Shown one piece after another: positions 53,601 through 63,200 of a stretch of DNA of 64,000 nucleotides. The notes below the pieces were generated by a model that was given only the letters and a program-made list of their open reading frames with translations, was not told the origin of the DNA and did no database searches. The translations under genes were made by a program, and so were the position numbers. Source of the DNA: Apteryx mantelli (taxonomy: Eukaryota > Chordata > Aves > Apterygiformes > Apterygidae); the NCBI RefSeq assembly GCF_036417845.1, contig NC_089981.1, positions 83,555,268 through 83,619,267 on the forward strand. Direction: 5' to 3'. Position 1 is the stretch's first letter. Every line of letters begins with the position of its first letter.

Positions 53601-56600
53601 TTTCGTTAATAAAGTAATTTTCATTACTGAGATTAAAGATTATGGAAATAATTGCCATTCAGACAAACAGTAGTGTTATTTTTGTGTTTTAGACTGTTAA
53701 TTCCTCCAAAGCAGATGACTCCTAATCAACAGTTTGAGAGTGAAAATACAGTAGTAGGTAAAGTACCACTGACATTTTTGGATAGGATGAGCTGTTATTC
53801 TATGTCAGATCAAATAATTACAAAAGATAAAAATATAGGATTTTAACTTTGGCATTAGGTGGACTACCATTTATATTCCTTTTCCACCTCGATATGTTAG
53901 TTTAAACTTGTGGGTATAGCAGGTAGACAGAGTCCTAATTTAAATGAAGATTAAACTGTGCAGTAGCCCACTGATGTGGGGTGCATTCTGCATTGGCCAG
54001 TGCTGATGAAAGGAGCCTCCCAGCATCCCTCATAAATTCACACTCTAGTCTTAAATTCCATGGATAAAATGAAATCCAGTAAGAAAATCTACCCAGAAAA
54101 GGCATGAGAAAATGCAAAGAAAAGGGTGATAATAAACTAAGTAATTTAGGAATCTAGAAGCATCATAATGAGATTATTAAAAATGAGGGTTAACTTTTGA
54201 AACAGAAACAAAACAGAATGTTTACAAATGCACTTATAATTTTGAAATCACAAGGCACTGAGCTTTAGTTTAAATATATTTTTGTGCTTATATGGCCAGT
54301 TGAAGTCTGTGTCAAAAATTACAGTCCTTTTTTATACTTAGGATCCTGAAACTCAGGATCTGAGCTCACAGTTCATGAAACATTGCGTGGCCTGAAAATT
54401 AGGGAAGAAAGCCTGATAACATTCTCATTTCCCATCTTGGCTTTTGTCCAGTTCTTTGAGATACACTTCATCAGTCTCATATGGATGTGCTTTTTATATT
54501 GTTTTCACATGGTTTCTGTTGACTGGTATTAGCACTCTCAGAGAGCAATAGCTAGATTAGAAGAACATAGCAAACAACATGAAGCAGCCTAAGCATTACT
54601 TCAACAATAGTGAATAAGTGGCAGAATGAGAGCAAACTATTAAGAAAATGGCCACATAGTGGGTTGTTATGAATATCACAGTCAGAACACTTCCTTATCA
54701 ATAGCAATGCCAAGTTAGTGAATCTTTTTCAAGGATTCTTTTCCACAACATAGTTTTTATTTATCCATTTAAAATGCTGTTATGATACAAGCAGTTCTGA
54801 CTTCTTTATATAGCAAACCAAGAGGCCAAATGTGATGATAAAGAAGCAGAAGATGAGTTAAAGGATTCTTCGTATATGTCTCAAGTAAGTGAACCATTTC
54901 TTATGTCATTAATAATTATCTTATTTAGAGCAGTCAAAGTATCTTGACATATTTTAATCTATTGGTAGGACTTAAGTCCCAGGAATTGGCAATGATGTGA
55001 TTCATTGTAAGACATCCAACAGATGAGAAGCCAGTCCGTACTTTCTGATTATTAATACAGCGCTCATTGCTCTTGATCATGTCAGTGTTCTGTGGCTTTT
55101 TATATTTGCTCAAGTACTGGGAGTTTTAGGACAGCTATCCTTATGCACATAATATGTTTTTGTATAGAATTGGTGGATGTCATTTTCATCAATGTGAGTT
55201 AAGATGCATGTGAACATTTTTTTTAAACATTTGCATTTGAAACTCTCTTCTCCCACAGAACTGAAGTAAACAGGCTTTGTATTTATTACAGAATCTGTAT
55301 GGCTGCATTTGCACTGCTTTTATTAACTGTACCTGAGTGTGAGTTCAAGTTCACAGCACCAGTATATTCAAGCCAGTTGTGTGTACACTTTGCATATACA
55401 GGTTTATATCAAGATCAAGTTTGAGATACTCCGTGTCTTCTGGTTGGCTCATTACAGACTCATGCCTGCAGGCAACTGATGGAGAAGAATGTCTTTAAAA
55501 CAACATTGAGTCTGATGGAAATTGCTCCACGGAATTCAAGTGTACATTGCCATTTAACATTTCCTGAGAGAGAGGAAATATCTCAGTCCACTGAAATATA
55601 TTCTTATGGTGATGTTCCTTTATTTCACTAAGGAATATCAAGAGGGTTCCAGTGTGACTTAAAGCATTATGCCAAGCCATAACTTAGAATGAGATCTTTT
55701 ATTCAAAATCCATGTTTTCAGTCACCCCACAAGTTTCTTTATTTTTGGAATGAAAATTTTCATATATAGTTTCAATCAGAAGTCAGTTTTAAATTAGCTA
55801 AACTAAGGTTACAGTTGTAACTATGGTGAATGTGGAACTGTGATCATGTAATTAAATTCCCTTTATTTTTCATGAAAATAAAAATACCTAACTAACCCTA
55901 AAGCATATAATGAATATATTTTTGGGTAAATAGACTAATGATATTTTGGAAAATTATATCTGCTGTAAATATTATTGTATGTTTCTTTTTTAATAGGATG
56001 TACATGCATGTTTTAAGTCAAGTGAGGATAATCCTGACACAGCAGAAGAAAGCGATGAACATTTTCTAAGAGCACCTGAAACACCTGTATTTGTAAGAAC
56101 ACCTGACTCGAAGGAGAAGAAAACCCAGTTGTCTAAAACACCTCCATATGACTTGTATGATTTCAGTTTTTATTTAGATTTTGTGACCAAATTGTATTGA
56201 TGTTTATTGTATAAGTGTTTCCTTTATTTCTGAAAGATACTATAGAAAGACTTCTCTGGAAAGCTCTTCTGAACATACTCAGAATTTTTCTGATTTATAC
56301 TAGGTAATTTATTAGATTTTGTTCTTACAATATCATTTCTATTTGAAGCTATTTTGAAAGAAGGGGACTGTACTCAGAAATATGAGAGATACACATTCTT
56401 TGTAGCTCCTTGACTAAAATTGTTGCCTTCTTCTGTAATAGTATTTTTTTACACCAATTTGTATCCTTAAACTATTTTCTTGGAGTATGAGGGGAAAAGG
56501 AAGGGAATTGGTAAGAACACTTCACTTTACAGAGTGATATTACCTGTTCTGTGTTGCAAGAGACGAGTATTGATGGAAGCTGTAGGAATTTAGGAAAGTG

Positions 56601-59600
56601 ACAAAACAGAAAAAGAAAAAAAAACCTGCCTACATTACTTTCCTAAATTATTAATGTAGTTTCTTCCTTTGTCATTACAGCATTCATAATTTAGGTTGTG
56701 AAGAAGCAACACCAAAATCTCCTGCTTTCTTTTCTCTCATGAGCTTCTCCCAGAGGTCACCTGGTTTTAACTTGTTTGATTCTTCTGTGTTTGGGGCAGA
56801 AAATTCATCTGATGAGGTAAAAACGAGTACTTAAGAACATTAAATTTCCATAAAGCAAAGTATGCTAAGAAAACAGCATTGACAGTGAATGAGGTTTTCC
56901 AGACTTGTTATGTTTTTATCAAAAATTTTTTTTTACTAGCTTGTTTAATTTTACATTTGTTATCTTTTGAAAATGCTTATCTCCTTACCTGGTAATCCTA
57001 CTAAGATGACTTTGATCAAGTATGGATCTTTCCCACATGGGCAATGGTATGAGTGGCTCTTGTGCAGATATATAGGTGAACTAGTTTCACAAAAAGGTTC
57101 CTGACTCAGCATTGCAATGTAAAACTTAAGGTACCCTAGCAGAATTCACAACTCTCATGCCAAGCCTGCATGTTGCTGTGTTGCTGAAGGGGGCCAGTTA
57201 CTTAAGAATGTTGTTTTTTTCCCCACAAAAAGCAGAACAGAGAGGAAAGAAAGAAACGAGTATTTATTAGAAATTTCGAAAAGCAAATAAGGGTTAGCAA
57301 CCTTATTTAAATGGAGGATTTAGGTAGCTAACTAATGAGAACAGGGAGTGGAATCCAGGTTTTCCTTTTCCTTTGCAAATTGCCTAACTACAGTGCTGTA
57401 GAGCCATTTTTATTCTCCCTGGCCTAATAGATAGGTAATTGGGTCATTTAAGATAGCTGCATGCCAGAGCACAGTGCAGTGGTTAGGTATGGTTTGCTGG
57501 CAATGTAGATTCAAACCCCATGATGCAAATAAGGGATTTGAATCCAGCTATCTCATATTCCAGGGGGTGTGCTCAGATCTTGAGGTAACTAGATAGAAGT
57601 TTTGTGTTTGGCAAGACATTCACTGGTGGTATCTCCTAGCATGGGCTGTGTGCAGGGGATCAGTAGACTGGTGGGCAGTTTGTGAACTGTTTAGAAATGA
57701 AGTAGGTGCTAAGTCACCTGGTGCTGTCAGAAGCCATGTTACTCTGTGCCTGCTCAGCAGCAGAAACCAAGAATTTAGCAGCCTTTAGCAGTCACGTGGA
57801 ACTGTCTGAAGTTGGACTAGAGTTTTGTATCGATTATTAATCTAGCCTAAGAACATTTCTCAAGAGTGGTTATACTACTACTCCTTCTGGTATTGTCAGG
57901 TCCTACTCATGAGGGAGTAGTTCTCTTACTGCTTAGAGGTTTTCACAGAGTGAAATTATTTTGATTCTTTTTAGTTTAAAAAACAGCAGAAAATCAGACC
58001 AGATTTTGGTCAGTTTTTAGACTGATGCTTTTTGAAGAGCAGAGGGAGTCTGTTTGCTGATATAAGCAAATATCATGATAAACTTTCTCTTCAAAAAGTT
58101 TGCCTTGCAACTTTAAGAACTGAAATAAAAATTTTAATGCAGAGTTTTTAAAGGATGTGAACATTCACTGGGAAAGCATCTTTTTCACCAATCTCAAATG
58201 AACTTATTGCATATCAGCATTAGAGCTTATATTTCATGTCTCATTTGTTAAATAAAACAACTGTTACATTTCAGACAGGTGAAAGTTATTCTGCAGGAAA
58301 CTTAAACCCCATGTCCCCACACAAAGATATTGGTAAGTCTGAAAGTTAAAAGCACTTGTATATACTAGCTCTCTTCTATTTGTGCTTATATGACTGACAA
58401 GCTGATGATCCTGCTTAATAAGGCAGCCTTGCTTGTCTAAAAGGATGTTCAATTATTATATATTGATTTGTGACCTTGTAATTCAGTGATTTATTGTGTG
58501 CATTTGTATTTTGACTAGCATATCCTGTCTTTTGCACTTCAAATGTACTAGATGTCATGAAAAAAGAGGTGTGGGAGTGAAAGAAATGGGGATTGTGTTA
58601 GGTATGCTTGAAGCAAACTCTGGGAGGAGCTGCAAGAGAGAAGAAAATTTAATAGTATCAGAGTTTTGTAAGCTTTCTCCTTCATAAAAGTCTGTCTTTT
58701 AACGTAAAAAGCTATAGTACTTGGTAAATACCACTTAAGGCTACCAATTCAGTGTTGGAAGAGTACATCTGTTGGGTTTTTTTTTTTTTTTTTTTGCCCT
58801 CAACTAAAATGAAAATAGAGTTTCCATTTTGTTAGAGAGATCTAGAGGGTAAACTGACTTTCACTGATTTAAACCAGTGGAAGTATACAATGTAAAAATA
58901 GCACAAGTGAGAGAGAGGAGAATCAGACCTAATAAACCATATCTTCCACTCATACTAAGTGAGCCGTGCATATTTACACATTCTTTGTGAAATCCTGGCT
59001 TTATTGAAAAGTGATTTTTTTGAGGTGCTACAGGTGCAAAGCTATTTTCTTGAAGTGGGTAAATATAAGATTGTATGCATACATAAATATTTTAGAGGAA
59101 AGTGTGTGGATTTTGTGTTATTAAATATAAAACTCAGGTGGTATAAATGGCTTTTCTGTCTATACCTTTGTTTTTCAAAATATTTCAGTTGTTTATCACA
59201 TTGTAAGTTGATACCTTTGTATGAATTCTTTCTCCTCTAAAGAACAAAGACGTCTGCTGCTTAGGGTTCAAAATATTTAACGCAGTGTATCGCCAAGAGG
59301 CGGTCTGTTGTTCTAAATAATTCATGTACTTCACACTTCTTCCTACATAGATTCCTAGTAATGCTCTCCTTGAAGCACCATCTATAAGGCACAAATAAAC
59401 ACACAACTGTAGGCTCAACAGGATATAGGCAGTACAATATTATTACAAAAACATACTATATTGAATGCAGTATTCTTTCAGTAAGATTTAATCTAATAAT
59501 TAATTCAATGTGTATTCCATATAGGAAGCTTATTTGGGAAATCAGAAAATGAAGATGCATTTGCCTTTCCCTTCCCTTCGGAATCATCTTCTCATGCATT

Positions 59601-59727
59601 TGGAGATGGAAAAGATGACTTTAGTTTTCCGTTTGCATTTGGACAGGATCAGAGATCATCACAGTCTCCTTCTATGAAAGGTTTTCATTCTTCCTTACAA
59701 AATACAAAGCCATTTACATTCTTTTGA
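23569..59727 (+). CDS. SIX6OS1: SIX6OS1 (C14orf39), synaptonemal complex central element protein, 17 coding exons
   Basis: The coding sequence is join(23569..23617, 23950..24006, 28061..28187, 33875..33964, 42740..42924, 43424..43466, 44319..44439, 45625..45719, 50732..50871, 51319..51398, 53509..53594, 53693..53757, 54814..54884, 55997..56154, 56681..56816, 58275..58332, 59525..59727). This totals 1,764 nt and 587 residues, matching the length I recall for human C14orf39. Every junction is GT/AG and all phases agree. Residues 1-224 are charged and helix-prone, the likely coiled-coil SYCE1-binding part. The middle is poorly conserved and acidic. Residues about 403-500 carry TP/SP motifs and the conserved NLFDSSVF. 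The last 67 residues are Phe-rich and end FTFF. In mammals the protein is needed for synaptonemal complex assembly in meiotic prophase. Exon calls came from matching remembered human protein segments. The least certain is exon 6 (43 nt). Confidence 0.95.
23950..24006 (+). CDS. SIX6OS1: SIX6OS1 coding exon 2
   Basis: 57 nt after TTCTTAG, ending at GTAAGT in phase 1. It encodes [19 protein letters not shown], which aligns directly with the mammalian N-terminus. Confidence 0.93.
24007..28060 (+). other. SIX6OS1 intron 2
   Basis: 4.05 kb, AT-rich. I found no recognisable mobile element or coding segment. Short open frames such as 27,689-28,030 are low-complexity and unsupported. Confidence 0.6.
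28061..28187 (+). CDS. SIX6OS1: SIX6OS1 coding exon 3
   Basis: 127 nt between TTATTTCAG and GTAAGT, phase 1 in and phase 2 out. The product is rich in Lys, Glu and Ile ([18 protein letters not shown]...), typical of a coiled coil. Confidence 0.93.
28188..33874 (+). other. SIX6OS1 intron 3
   Basis: 5.7 kb between well-supported exons 3 and 4. Only small chance frames are present (for example a cluster at 31,160-31,950, none with a domain). A somewhat GC-richer stretch lies around 31.7-32.1 kb. No repeat family was recognised. Confidence 0.6.
33875..33964 (+). CDS. SIX6OS1: SIX6OS1 coding exon 4
   Basis: 90 nt between CTCCACAG and GTATGT, phase 2 in and out. It begins (D)[15 protein letters not shown], matching the conserved NWKPT...HEDY segment of mammals. 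The following intron carries both CR1 insertions. Confidence 0.93.
34614..34961 (+). pseudogene. CR1 ORF1 C-terminal remnant
   Basis: About 115 codons of ORF1 remain in frame up to TAG at 34,959-34,961, with no ATG of their own; the frame enters from the truncated 5' edge. The GANDT motif and the later DGIHLT belong to the SGNH-hydrolase (esterase-like) domain known in CR1 ORF1 proteins. The fragment lacks the N-terminal part and so is not a functional ORF1. Confidence 0.85.
34964..37900 (+). CDS. CR1 ORF2: APE endonuclease and reverse transcriptase, 978 aa
   Basis: One uninterrupted frame of 978 codons starts 2 nt after the ORF1 stop. Around residues 55-265 lies an AP-type endonuclease with [35 protein letters not shown] and the catalytic [10 protein letters not shown], all conserved. 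Around residues 500-800 lies the reverse transcriptase, with [48 protein letters not shown] and the active-site FADD in SKFADDTK. The C-terminal part follows to LDAILCNVL. In family terms it nicks target DNA and copies its own RNA from the 3' end. No stop, frameshift or active-site change is seen. Without ORF1 and the 5' promoter it is unlikely to be an autonomous source, though the enzyme frame is intact. Confidence 0.96.
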   Translation: MMGEGESYSDRVVGKRLLKSGCLQQVNAAREVRMGCGYGGPSFTPPGKPACSITSLKCLYTNARSLGNKQEELEICVRSQGHDLIAITETWWDSSHDWSAVMDGYVLFRKDRPGKRGGGVALYVREQLECIELCLGVDEERVESLWVRIKGQANRGDTVVGVYYRPPDQDEEVDEAFYRQLEVASRSQALVLMGDFNHPDICWKDNTARHKQSWRFLQSIGDNFLTQVVEEPTRRGVLLDLVLTNKEGLVEDVKVGGSLGCSDHEMVEFRILRGGSRAPSRIATLDFRRANFVLFRDQLGGIPWVRALEGRSVQESWLIFKHHFLQAQERCIPMSRKSSKGSRRPAWMSKELLAKLNQKKEVYRKWKGGQATWDEYRNVVRVCRDATRKAKARLELNLARDVKDNKKGFFKYISSKRKTRENVGPLLNGVGALVTKDAEKAELLNAFFASVFTGQASPQEPQTLEAREKVWREEDFPLVEEEWVRDHLSKLDTHKSMGPDGMHPRALRELADIIAKPLSIIFERSWRTGEVPEDWKKANVTPVFKKGKKEDPGNYRPVSLTSIPGKVMEQLILEAISTHVEEKKVIRSSQHGFTKGKSCLTNLIAFYDGMTGWVDEGRAVDVVYLDFSKAFDTVSHSILIGKLRKCGLDEWTVRWIENWLNGRAQRVVISGTESSWRPVASGVPQGSVLGPVLFNFFINDLDEGTECTLSKFADDTKLGGVADTPEGCAAIQRDLDRLERWAERNLMKFNKGKCRVLHLGRNNPLHQYRLGVDLLESSSAEKDLGVLVDTKLSMRQQCALVAKKANGILGCIRKSVASRSREVILPLYSALVRPHLEYCVQFWAPQYKRDVALLEQVQRRATKMIRGLEHLSYEERLRELGLFSLQKRRLRGDLINVYKYLKGGCREDGTRLFSVVPSDRTRGNGHKLKHRHFHLNMRKNFFTVRVTEHWNRLPREVVESPSLEIFKTRLDAILCNVL
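37989..38921. other. Spacer between the two CR1 copies
   Basis: About 0.93 kb of AT-rich host intron sequence separating the 3' ends of the two oppositely oriented CR1 elements. No coding content or repeat family was recognised. Confidence 0.7.
38922..40006 (-). mobile_element. CR1 LINE, short 5'-truncated copy, minus strand
   Basis: On the minus strand this is the 3'-terminal ~1.08 kb of a CR1 nearly identical to the copy at 34.6-38.0 kb. Its 3' end has two ATTCTGTG octamers (plus-strand CACAGAAT units near 38,925-38,940). Similarity starts at the GTGGGTTAGATGAGT segment of ORF2 (about 40,005). It has its own 3' tail and a different octamer count. That indicates a separate insertion or an inverted duplication, not one event with internal inversion. 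Confidence 0.93.
39005..39985 (-). pseudogene. CR1 ORF2 C-terminal fragment
   Basis: An open 326-codon frame on the minus strand equals the last third of the neighbouring ORF2. It includes [10 protein letters not shown] and FADD but lacks the endonuclease and the first RT motifs. Against the other copy I see only Leu/Met, Val/Ala and Arg/Gly changes within the frame. A TGG-to-TAG change just upstream closes the frame. It is a dead fragment of recent age. Confidence 0.92.
40007..42739 (+). other. SIX6OS1 intron 4, distal part
   Basis: 2.7 kb of AT-rich intron between the minus-strand CR1 and exon 5. Nothing beyond short chance frames was seen. Confidence 0.6.
42740..42924 (+). CDS. SIX6OS1: SIX6OS1 coding exon 5
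   Basis: 185 nt after TTTTTATAG, ending G|GTATTT in phase 1. It encodes [18 protein letters not shown] and [14 protein letters not shown], the best conserved part of the helical region. Confidence 0.95.
43424..43466 (+). CDS. SIX6OS1: SIX6OS1 coding exon 6
   Basis: Only 43 nt, between TTTTTGCAG and CAGAT|GTATCC, phase 1 in and phase 2 out. It encodes [14 protein letters not shown], aligning with mammalian VPAPFPSLTKWTLN. It was found by homology because no long frame marks it. Confidence 0.85.
44319..44439 (+). CDS. SIX6OS1: SIX6OS1 coding exon 7
   Basis: 121 nt after ATGAAAG, a weak acceptor without much pyrimidine, to AAG|GTAACT, ending phase 0. It encodes [15 protein letters not shown] and [15 protein letters not shown], aligned with mammalian LRCETQDILKHAS and EMEIEINYL. 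The weak acceptor is the main doubt. Confidence 0.9.
45625..45719 (+). CDS. SIX6OS1: SIX6OS1 coding exon 8
   Basis: 95 nt between TCTTTTCAG and AAG|GTACAT, phase 0 in and phase 2 out. It encodes a polar linker ([15 protein letters not shown] ... EVKE) whose KER junction with exon 9 matches mammals. Confidence 0.88.
47402..47490 (+). repeat. 89-bp direct repeat, copy A
   Basis: It aligns without gaps to 48,359-48,447. By eye 76 of 89 bases match, and the first 23 are identical. It lies in SIX6OS1 intron 8. The family is unknown. Confidence 0.85.
48359..48447 (+). repeat. 89-bp direct repeat, copy B
   Basis: Second copy, same orientation, 957 bp downstream of copy A. Similarity fades on both sides. 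The pair may be an old tandem duplication remnant or two members of a dispersed repeat. Confidence 0.85.
50732..50871 (+). CDS. SIX6OS1: SIX6OS1 coding exon 9
   Basis: 140 nt after TATTTTTAG, to G|GTACAG, phase 2 in and phase 1 out. It encodes [18 protein letters not shown] and [11 protein letters not shown], corresponding to mammalian RIF and KLVRPIKM. Confidence 0.9.
51319..51398 (+). CDS. SIX6OS1: SIX6OS1 coding exon 10
   Basis: 80 nt between TACTTTAG and CAG|GTATGC, ending phase 0. It encodes a Glu- and Ser-rich disordered segment ([19 protein letters not shown]). Family similarity is weak; phase and junctions support it. Confidence 0.82.
52907..52924 (+). repeat. Poly(A) tract of 18
   Basis: An 18-base A-run in intron 10 follows a purine-rich block (about 52,400-52,870) that differs in composition from its surroundings. 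It could be the tail of an old retroposed sequence, but no source was recognised. Confidence 0.8.
53509..53594 (+). CDS. SIX6OS1: SIX6OS1 coding exon 11
   Basis: 86 nt between TGTTCTAG and CAG|GTAACT, phase 0 in and phase 2 out. It encodes [16 protein letters not shown] and [11 protein letters not shown], comparable to mammalian TITSSQKFMQV. Confidence 0.85.
53693..53757 (+). CDS. SIX6OS1: SIX6OS1 coding exon 12
   Basis: 65 nt after TGTTTTAG, to G|GTAAAG, phase 2 in and phase 1 out. Joined to exon 11 it gives [16 protein letters not shown], matching mammalian RLLTPQKQSNSNQ. This fixes both junctions. Confidence 0.92.
54814..54884 (+). CDS. SIX6OS1: SIX6OS1 coding exon 13
   Basis: 71 nt between TTATATAG and CAA|GTAAGT, ending phase 0. 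It encodes an acidic stretch ([16 protein letters not shown] ...). Similarity is low; phase and splice sites support it. Confidence 0.83.
55997..56154 (+). CDS. SIX6OS1: SIX6OS1 coding exon 14
   Basis: 158 nt after TTTAATAG, to GACTT|GTATGA, phase 0 in and phase 2 out. It encodes the TP-motif cluster [13 protein letters not shown] and LSKTPPYD, aligned with mammalian RTPEIPIFLGTP and FPKTPPFE. Confidence 0.93.
56681..56816 (+). CDS. SIX6OS1: SIX6OS1 coding exon 15
   Basis: 136 nt after GTCATTACAG, to GAG|GTAAAA, ending phase 0. It encodes [18 protein letters not shown] then LFDSSVFG, a strongly conserved block of the family. Confidence 0.96.
58275..58332 (+). CDS. SIX6OS1: SIX6OS1 coding exon 16
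   Basis: 58 nt between ACATTTCAG and G|GTAAGT, ending phase 1. It encodes [19 protein letters not shown], matching mammalian YSARNLNPLSS. Confidence 0.95.
58777..58795 (+). repeat. Poly(T) tract of 19
   Basis: A 19-base T-run in SIX6OS1 intron 16. It is a simple repeat, or the A-tail of a minus-strand retroposed piece; no element is recognisable beside it. Confidence 0.8.
59525..59727 (+). CDS. SIX6OS1: SIX6OS1 coding exon 17 (last)
   Basis: 203 nt from CATATAG to TGA at 59,725-59,727. It encodes the Phe-rich end, with 13 Phe in 67 residues: [26 protein letters not shown] and a final TKPFTFF. This is the clearest match to mammalian SIX6OS1. Confidence 0.97.
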
Positions 59728-60245
59728 ATACCTTTGACTTCCTTTTAAATTCTTTTGCTACTTAGCCTTGACAAATGTTTTCAGTTTGTTAAGTTAAAGT
59801 ACAAAGCATTTCATCTTCTCCTTTCATTTCATGTAAGAATACATTATTGCAGTTGCTGCAAGAGCATGTATATGTTCATCAAGCACACATGCTTCGAGAT
59901 GTAGCTGTTATTTTTCTTATTTATTTTCTAAATATGTTGTTTTCATAAAATGTTATGATATGCTCTCCCTAAATTGGTGCTTACAAGCAGCAGAAATATC
60001 ATTTTACAATAGCATGTAGAGTTAATTGAATATCTGTGAGAGAGCTTTTAAACTTCTAGGTGAGTACTTTCACTCTTTGATATAAAATGAACAGTTTGTG
60101 TGGAAAGTGTTATTAAAAGTAACTTTACTGTAGCAGTCAAAGCTGAATTTGAGTTAAATACAGTGTTCTTAAATCTGTTAAATTATCTGTTTCACACAGA
60201 ATATTTATAAAGTTTTTGAAATAAACATTTTTGCTAATTTTACAT
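59728..60245 (+). terminator. SIX6OS1: SIX6OS1 3' UTR with poly(A) signal
   Basis: After the stop, AT-rich sequence runs to an AATAAA at 60,220-60,225 followed by a T-rich stretch. This is the first canonical signal I noticed downstream of the stop. The cleavage point near 60,240 is inferred. Confidence 0.6.
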
Positions 60246-63200
60246 AAGGTTCTGTTAATATCTAAAGTGAAATAATGTTGTAGTTACAATACTTGACATT
60301 TCAACTTCTGTGTTTTTTTTTTTAACTTGAAACACTGAAAGCAAAGTAAGGTCCTTCCACTTTTTCTCATACCTTTTGAAAAAAAGATACAAAACCAGAC
60401 AGTCTCAAAAGTCAAAATGTAATCAGTACAGGTATAGCCATCAGTTCTCCACAAATGGCTTTCCTTCTGGAATGGCTGCCTGTGAAGACAACATCACAGT
60501 TATTCAACAAGGAATGCTGTCTGTTCTGAGCCATCCACCATACTGTACGCTGTGAATTTTTCAAAACCATCTTCTCTAGAACCAGCAGTTTCAGAGTTAT
60601 GGCCTTTAAAGGAGATACCAGATCATTTCTGAGTTAATCTTTTCTGTTACATGTGAAACACAGATTATTAATTTTTGAAAGTCTTTTTGAAGTTCATAAG
60701 GGAAGTCCATTTCTCAGTCACTTACCATAAAGAGGGATTACCCTTGACAGCAGGCAAGCAAGATGCTGGAAGGTAAGCAGAGCAAGTGAAGGGGAGACCA
60801 CATCATTCACCAAACTTCACCAAAAACATTGCAAGTGCATAAACTAGACAGAGGGGCACTTGGAGTGAGTGGAACAGGCTGATAAAAAGCATCCTACCAC
60901 TGTAGTCTGCACAGTCTGCCAATGAACTGTCAACAGAGTCCTAAGGGGAGTAGAGTCCCCTTTCCCTGCAAAGCCCTAAATGACCAAGAGCTCAGTTATC
61001 TATGCCACAGCTTCTCCTTATCTGCCAAACCCCTAAATGCCTCAGGACCATCTTTATGCAGCCCAGCTTGTCCTTAAGTTCTTGTGCCTAGAGAATGGTG
61101 AAAGTTGGGTATTTTTGAAGGATTCTGAAGAAGGATTCAGGAAGCCTAACTAAAGTGCTGCTGAGATCCAGCAAATAAGAAGTGGAACACATGGATTTGG
61201 TGGACTTTATCTATTTATCTGTTCATCTGTTTTAAACAGCTTTTCTAATCTACTGCATACCTGGACATCTGAACACTTAAGCTGTAGGCAAATTTGAGAG
61301 CTGACTTAAGTTTTTTGGGTAATGTTTTAGTGTATGCTACTGACAGATATTTTTCTGAGATAATTTAGAAGGCTAGAAAGTGCAATTTTATTAGCTTAGT
61401 TATTCCATAACTGAACCTTCATTTCCTGTCATCTGATGAATTGTGGCATCCTTGTCTCTGACCTTTATAGTTCAGTAGTCAAGGCTGCTGGCTGGAGTGG
61501 GAGAAAACATAGTCCAAGATCTTGCTGGATGATTATATGCACAAATTGGATAGCTTGATTAATAACAATAAAGAGAAAACTACCACAGAAGAGGCAACTA
61601 CCCAGTGTTTGGGATAATTTTCTGAGATCTGAGATAATGTTCATGCTGTGACATATGGTTAGGAGAAGCTGCTTATAAACACTCACTGAGCTACTTTATT
61701 GGTATCTGTCAAATTCTGCCTTAAAATGATTCTTTTTTATAATGCCTATAAATCAATAGCAGTTATGTTGTTGGATTGCTGAGACTAAAACCCATCACAG
61801 TGACCAATTTTGTTTTGTTCTGTCCTTTACATACACACTTGGCTATGTCCATCTCCTGTCTGAAATTGTAAGCAGAGATCCTCTTGTCAATGTAGCTGGG
61901 GTTGTTTGAGAAGAAAGTGCTATTTTTTCATTACCACTTGTTGTTTGATATTATTGCCCCCATGGTGCAGATACGGTAAATGGACTGTGTGCTTGTTCCT
62001 CATTCCTCCGTGGAGAATCTTGATTTTTATCACGGCTGAAAGTGTAGAAAGCTAACTCAGTTGACTCTGGACTCTGGTAGATGAGAAACAGGTAGCACAT
62101 GCATAATTAGAGACCGTAACCTCCAGCAGAGGGATAGCGATGGGCAGCTGGGGAGCTGTAATCTCTTAAAAGCAGTGCAGCTGTCTCTAAAGTGATGATA
62201 TGGTTATACTTTATACTTGAACTGTAAACCCTTGGAGGTGGGGGTTGTCTTTTTCTTCTGTCCCTGTATTGTACCTAGTAAAGCAGAGTTCAGGTTCATA
62301 ACTCAGTGATGAGGTAATAAAAGAAAAAAAATCCCTGTTCTAAATAAGCAGAGCAGAAATTTGACTTTGAATCTTCTTTGAATCTTATATGAGTATCCTA
62401 ATCAGAAGGCAAATGTTTTTTCAGGACTCTGCTATCTTTATTGATCCATCTTATTTTTTAATGGCATTTTTGACTGAATATTGTTTCACATGAAAATTCC
62501 TTATGAGAGCTAGTGTACTGCCCAGTATTATAGAAGACTATGGATCAATGCTGGTTACATGTACTAGATCATCAAAATCATAGGGAATATCTTGACATTT
62601 GGATAAAGCTGTTCATTTTTGAATTTGTTGAGTACCATTTTTAAACACTAGTAACCTGCTGCTGCCAGGAGGAAGACACTGATGCCTCGGGTATCTTTGT
62701 CCCAGAGAAATATTACCTGTACTGGAATTTCATTTTTCTGATCAGAAATAACAGAAGGAGCATTTCTCCATATTTGCTTTACTGTTCATAGGATATTTCC
62801 ATTTACAAGATACTAATTTTTATCCCACAGTAAAAAGAAATATTAAGTATGACAAAGGAGTTAAGAGGAAAAAACCACTACCCTCCAATAATTATTTTTC
62901 CACAAAGAGCTCTTTAGCTGTGTAGCATTTTTCAATTAAAAGCACCATAACATTGGGAATTTCATTATATTTTGTAAGGTATTATTTCTCTAACTCTTTA
63001 ACCAGGACCCTATCAACTATTTTACTAGTAATTTTACTGATATGCAAACATAAAGTATGCTTATAAACAGTCCAGTATATCTGGCTAACAAATAAGCAAC
63101 AGATGGACAGGTTTGAGGCTAAAAAAAATAATTTAAAAACTAGCAGGTAAAGACTACTGGAATGACTTCCAGCACTTGTGGGATATAGCATTTATTTTAA

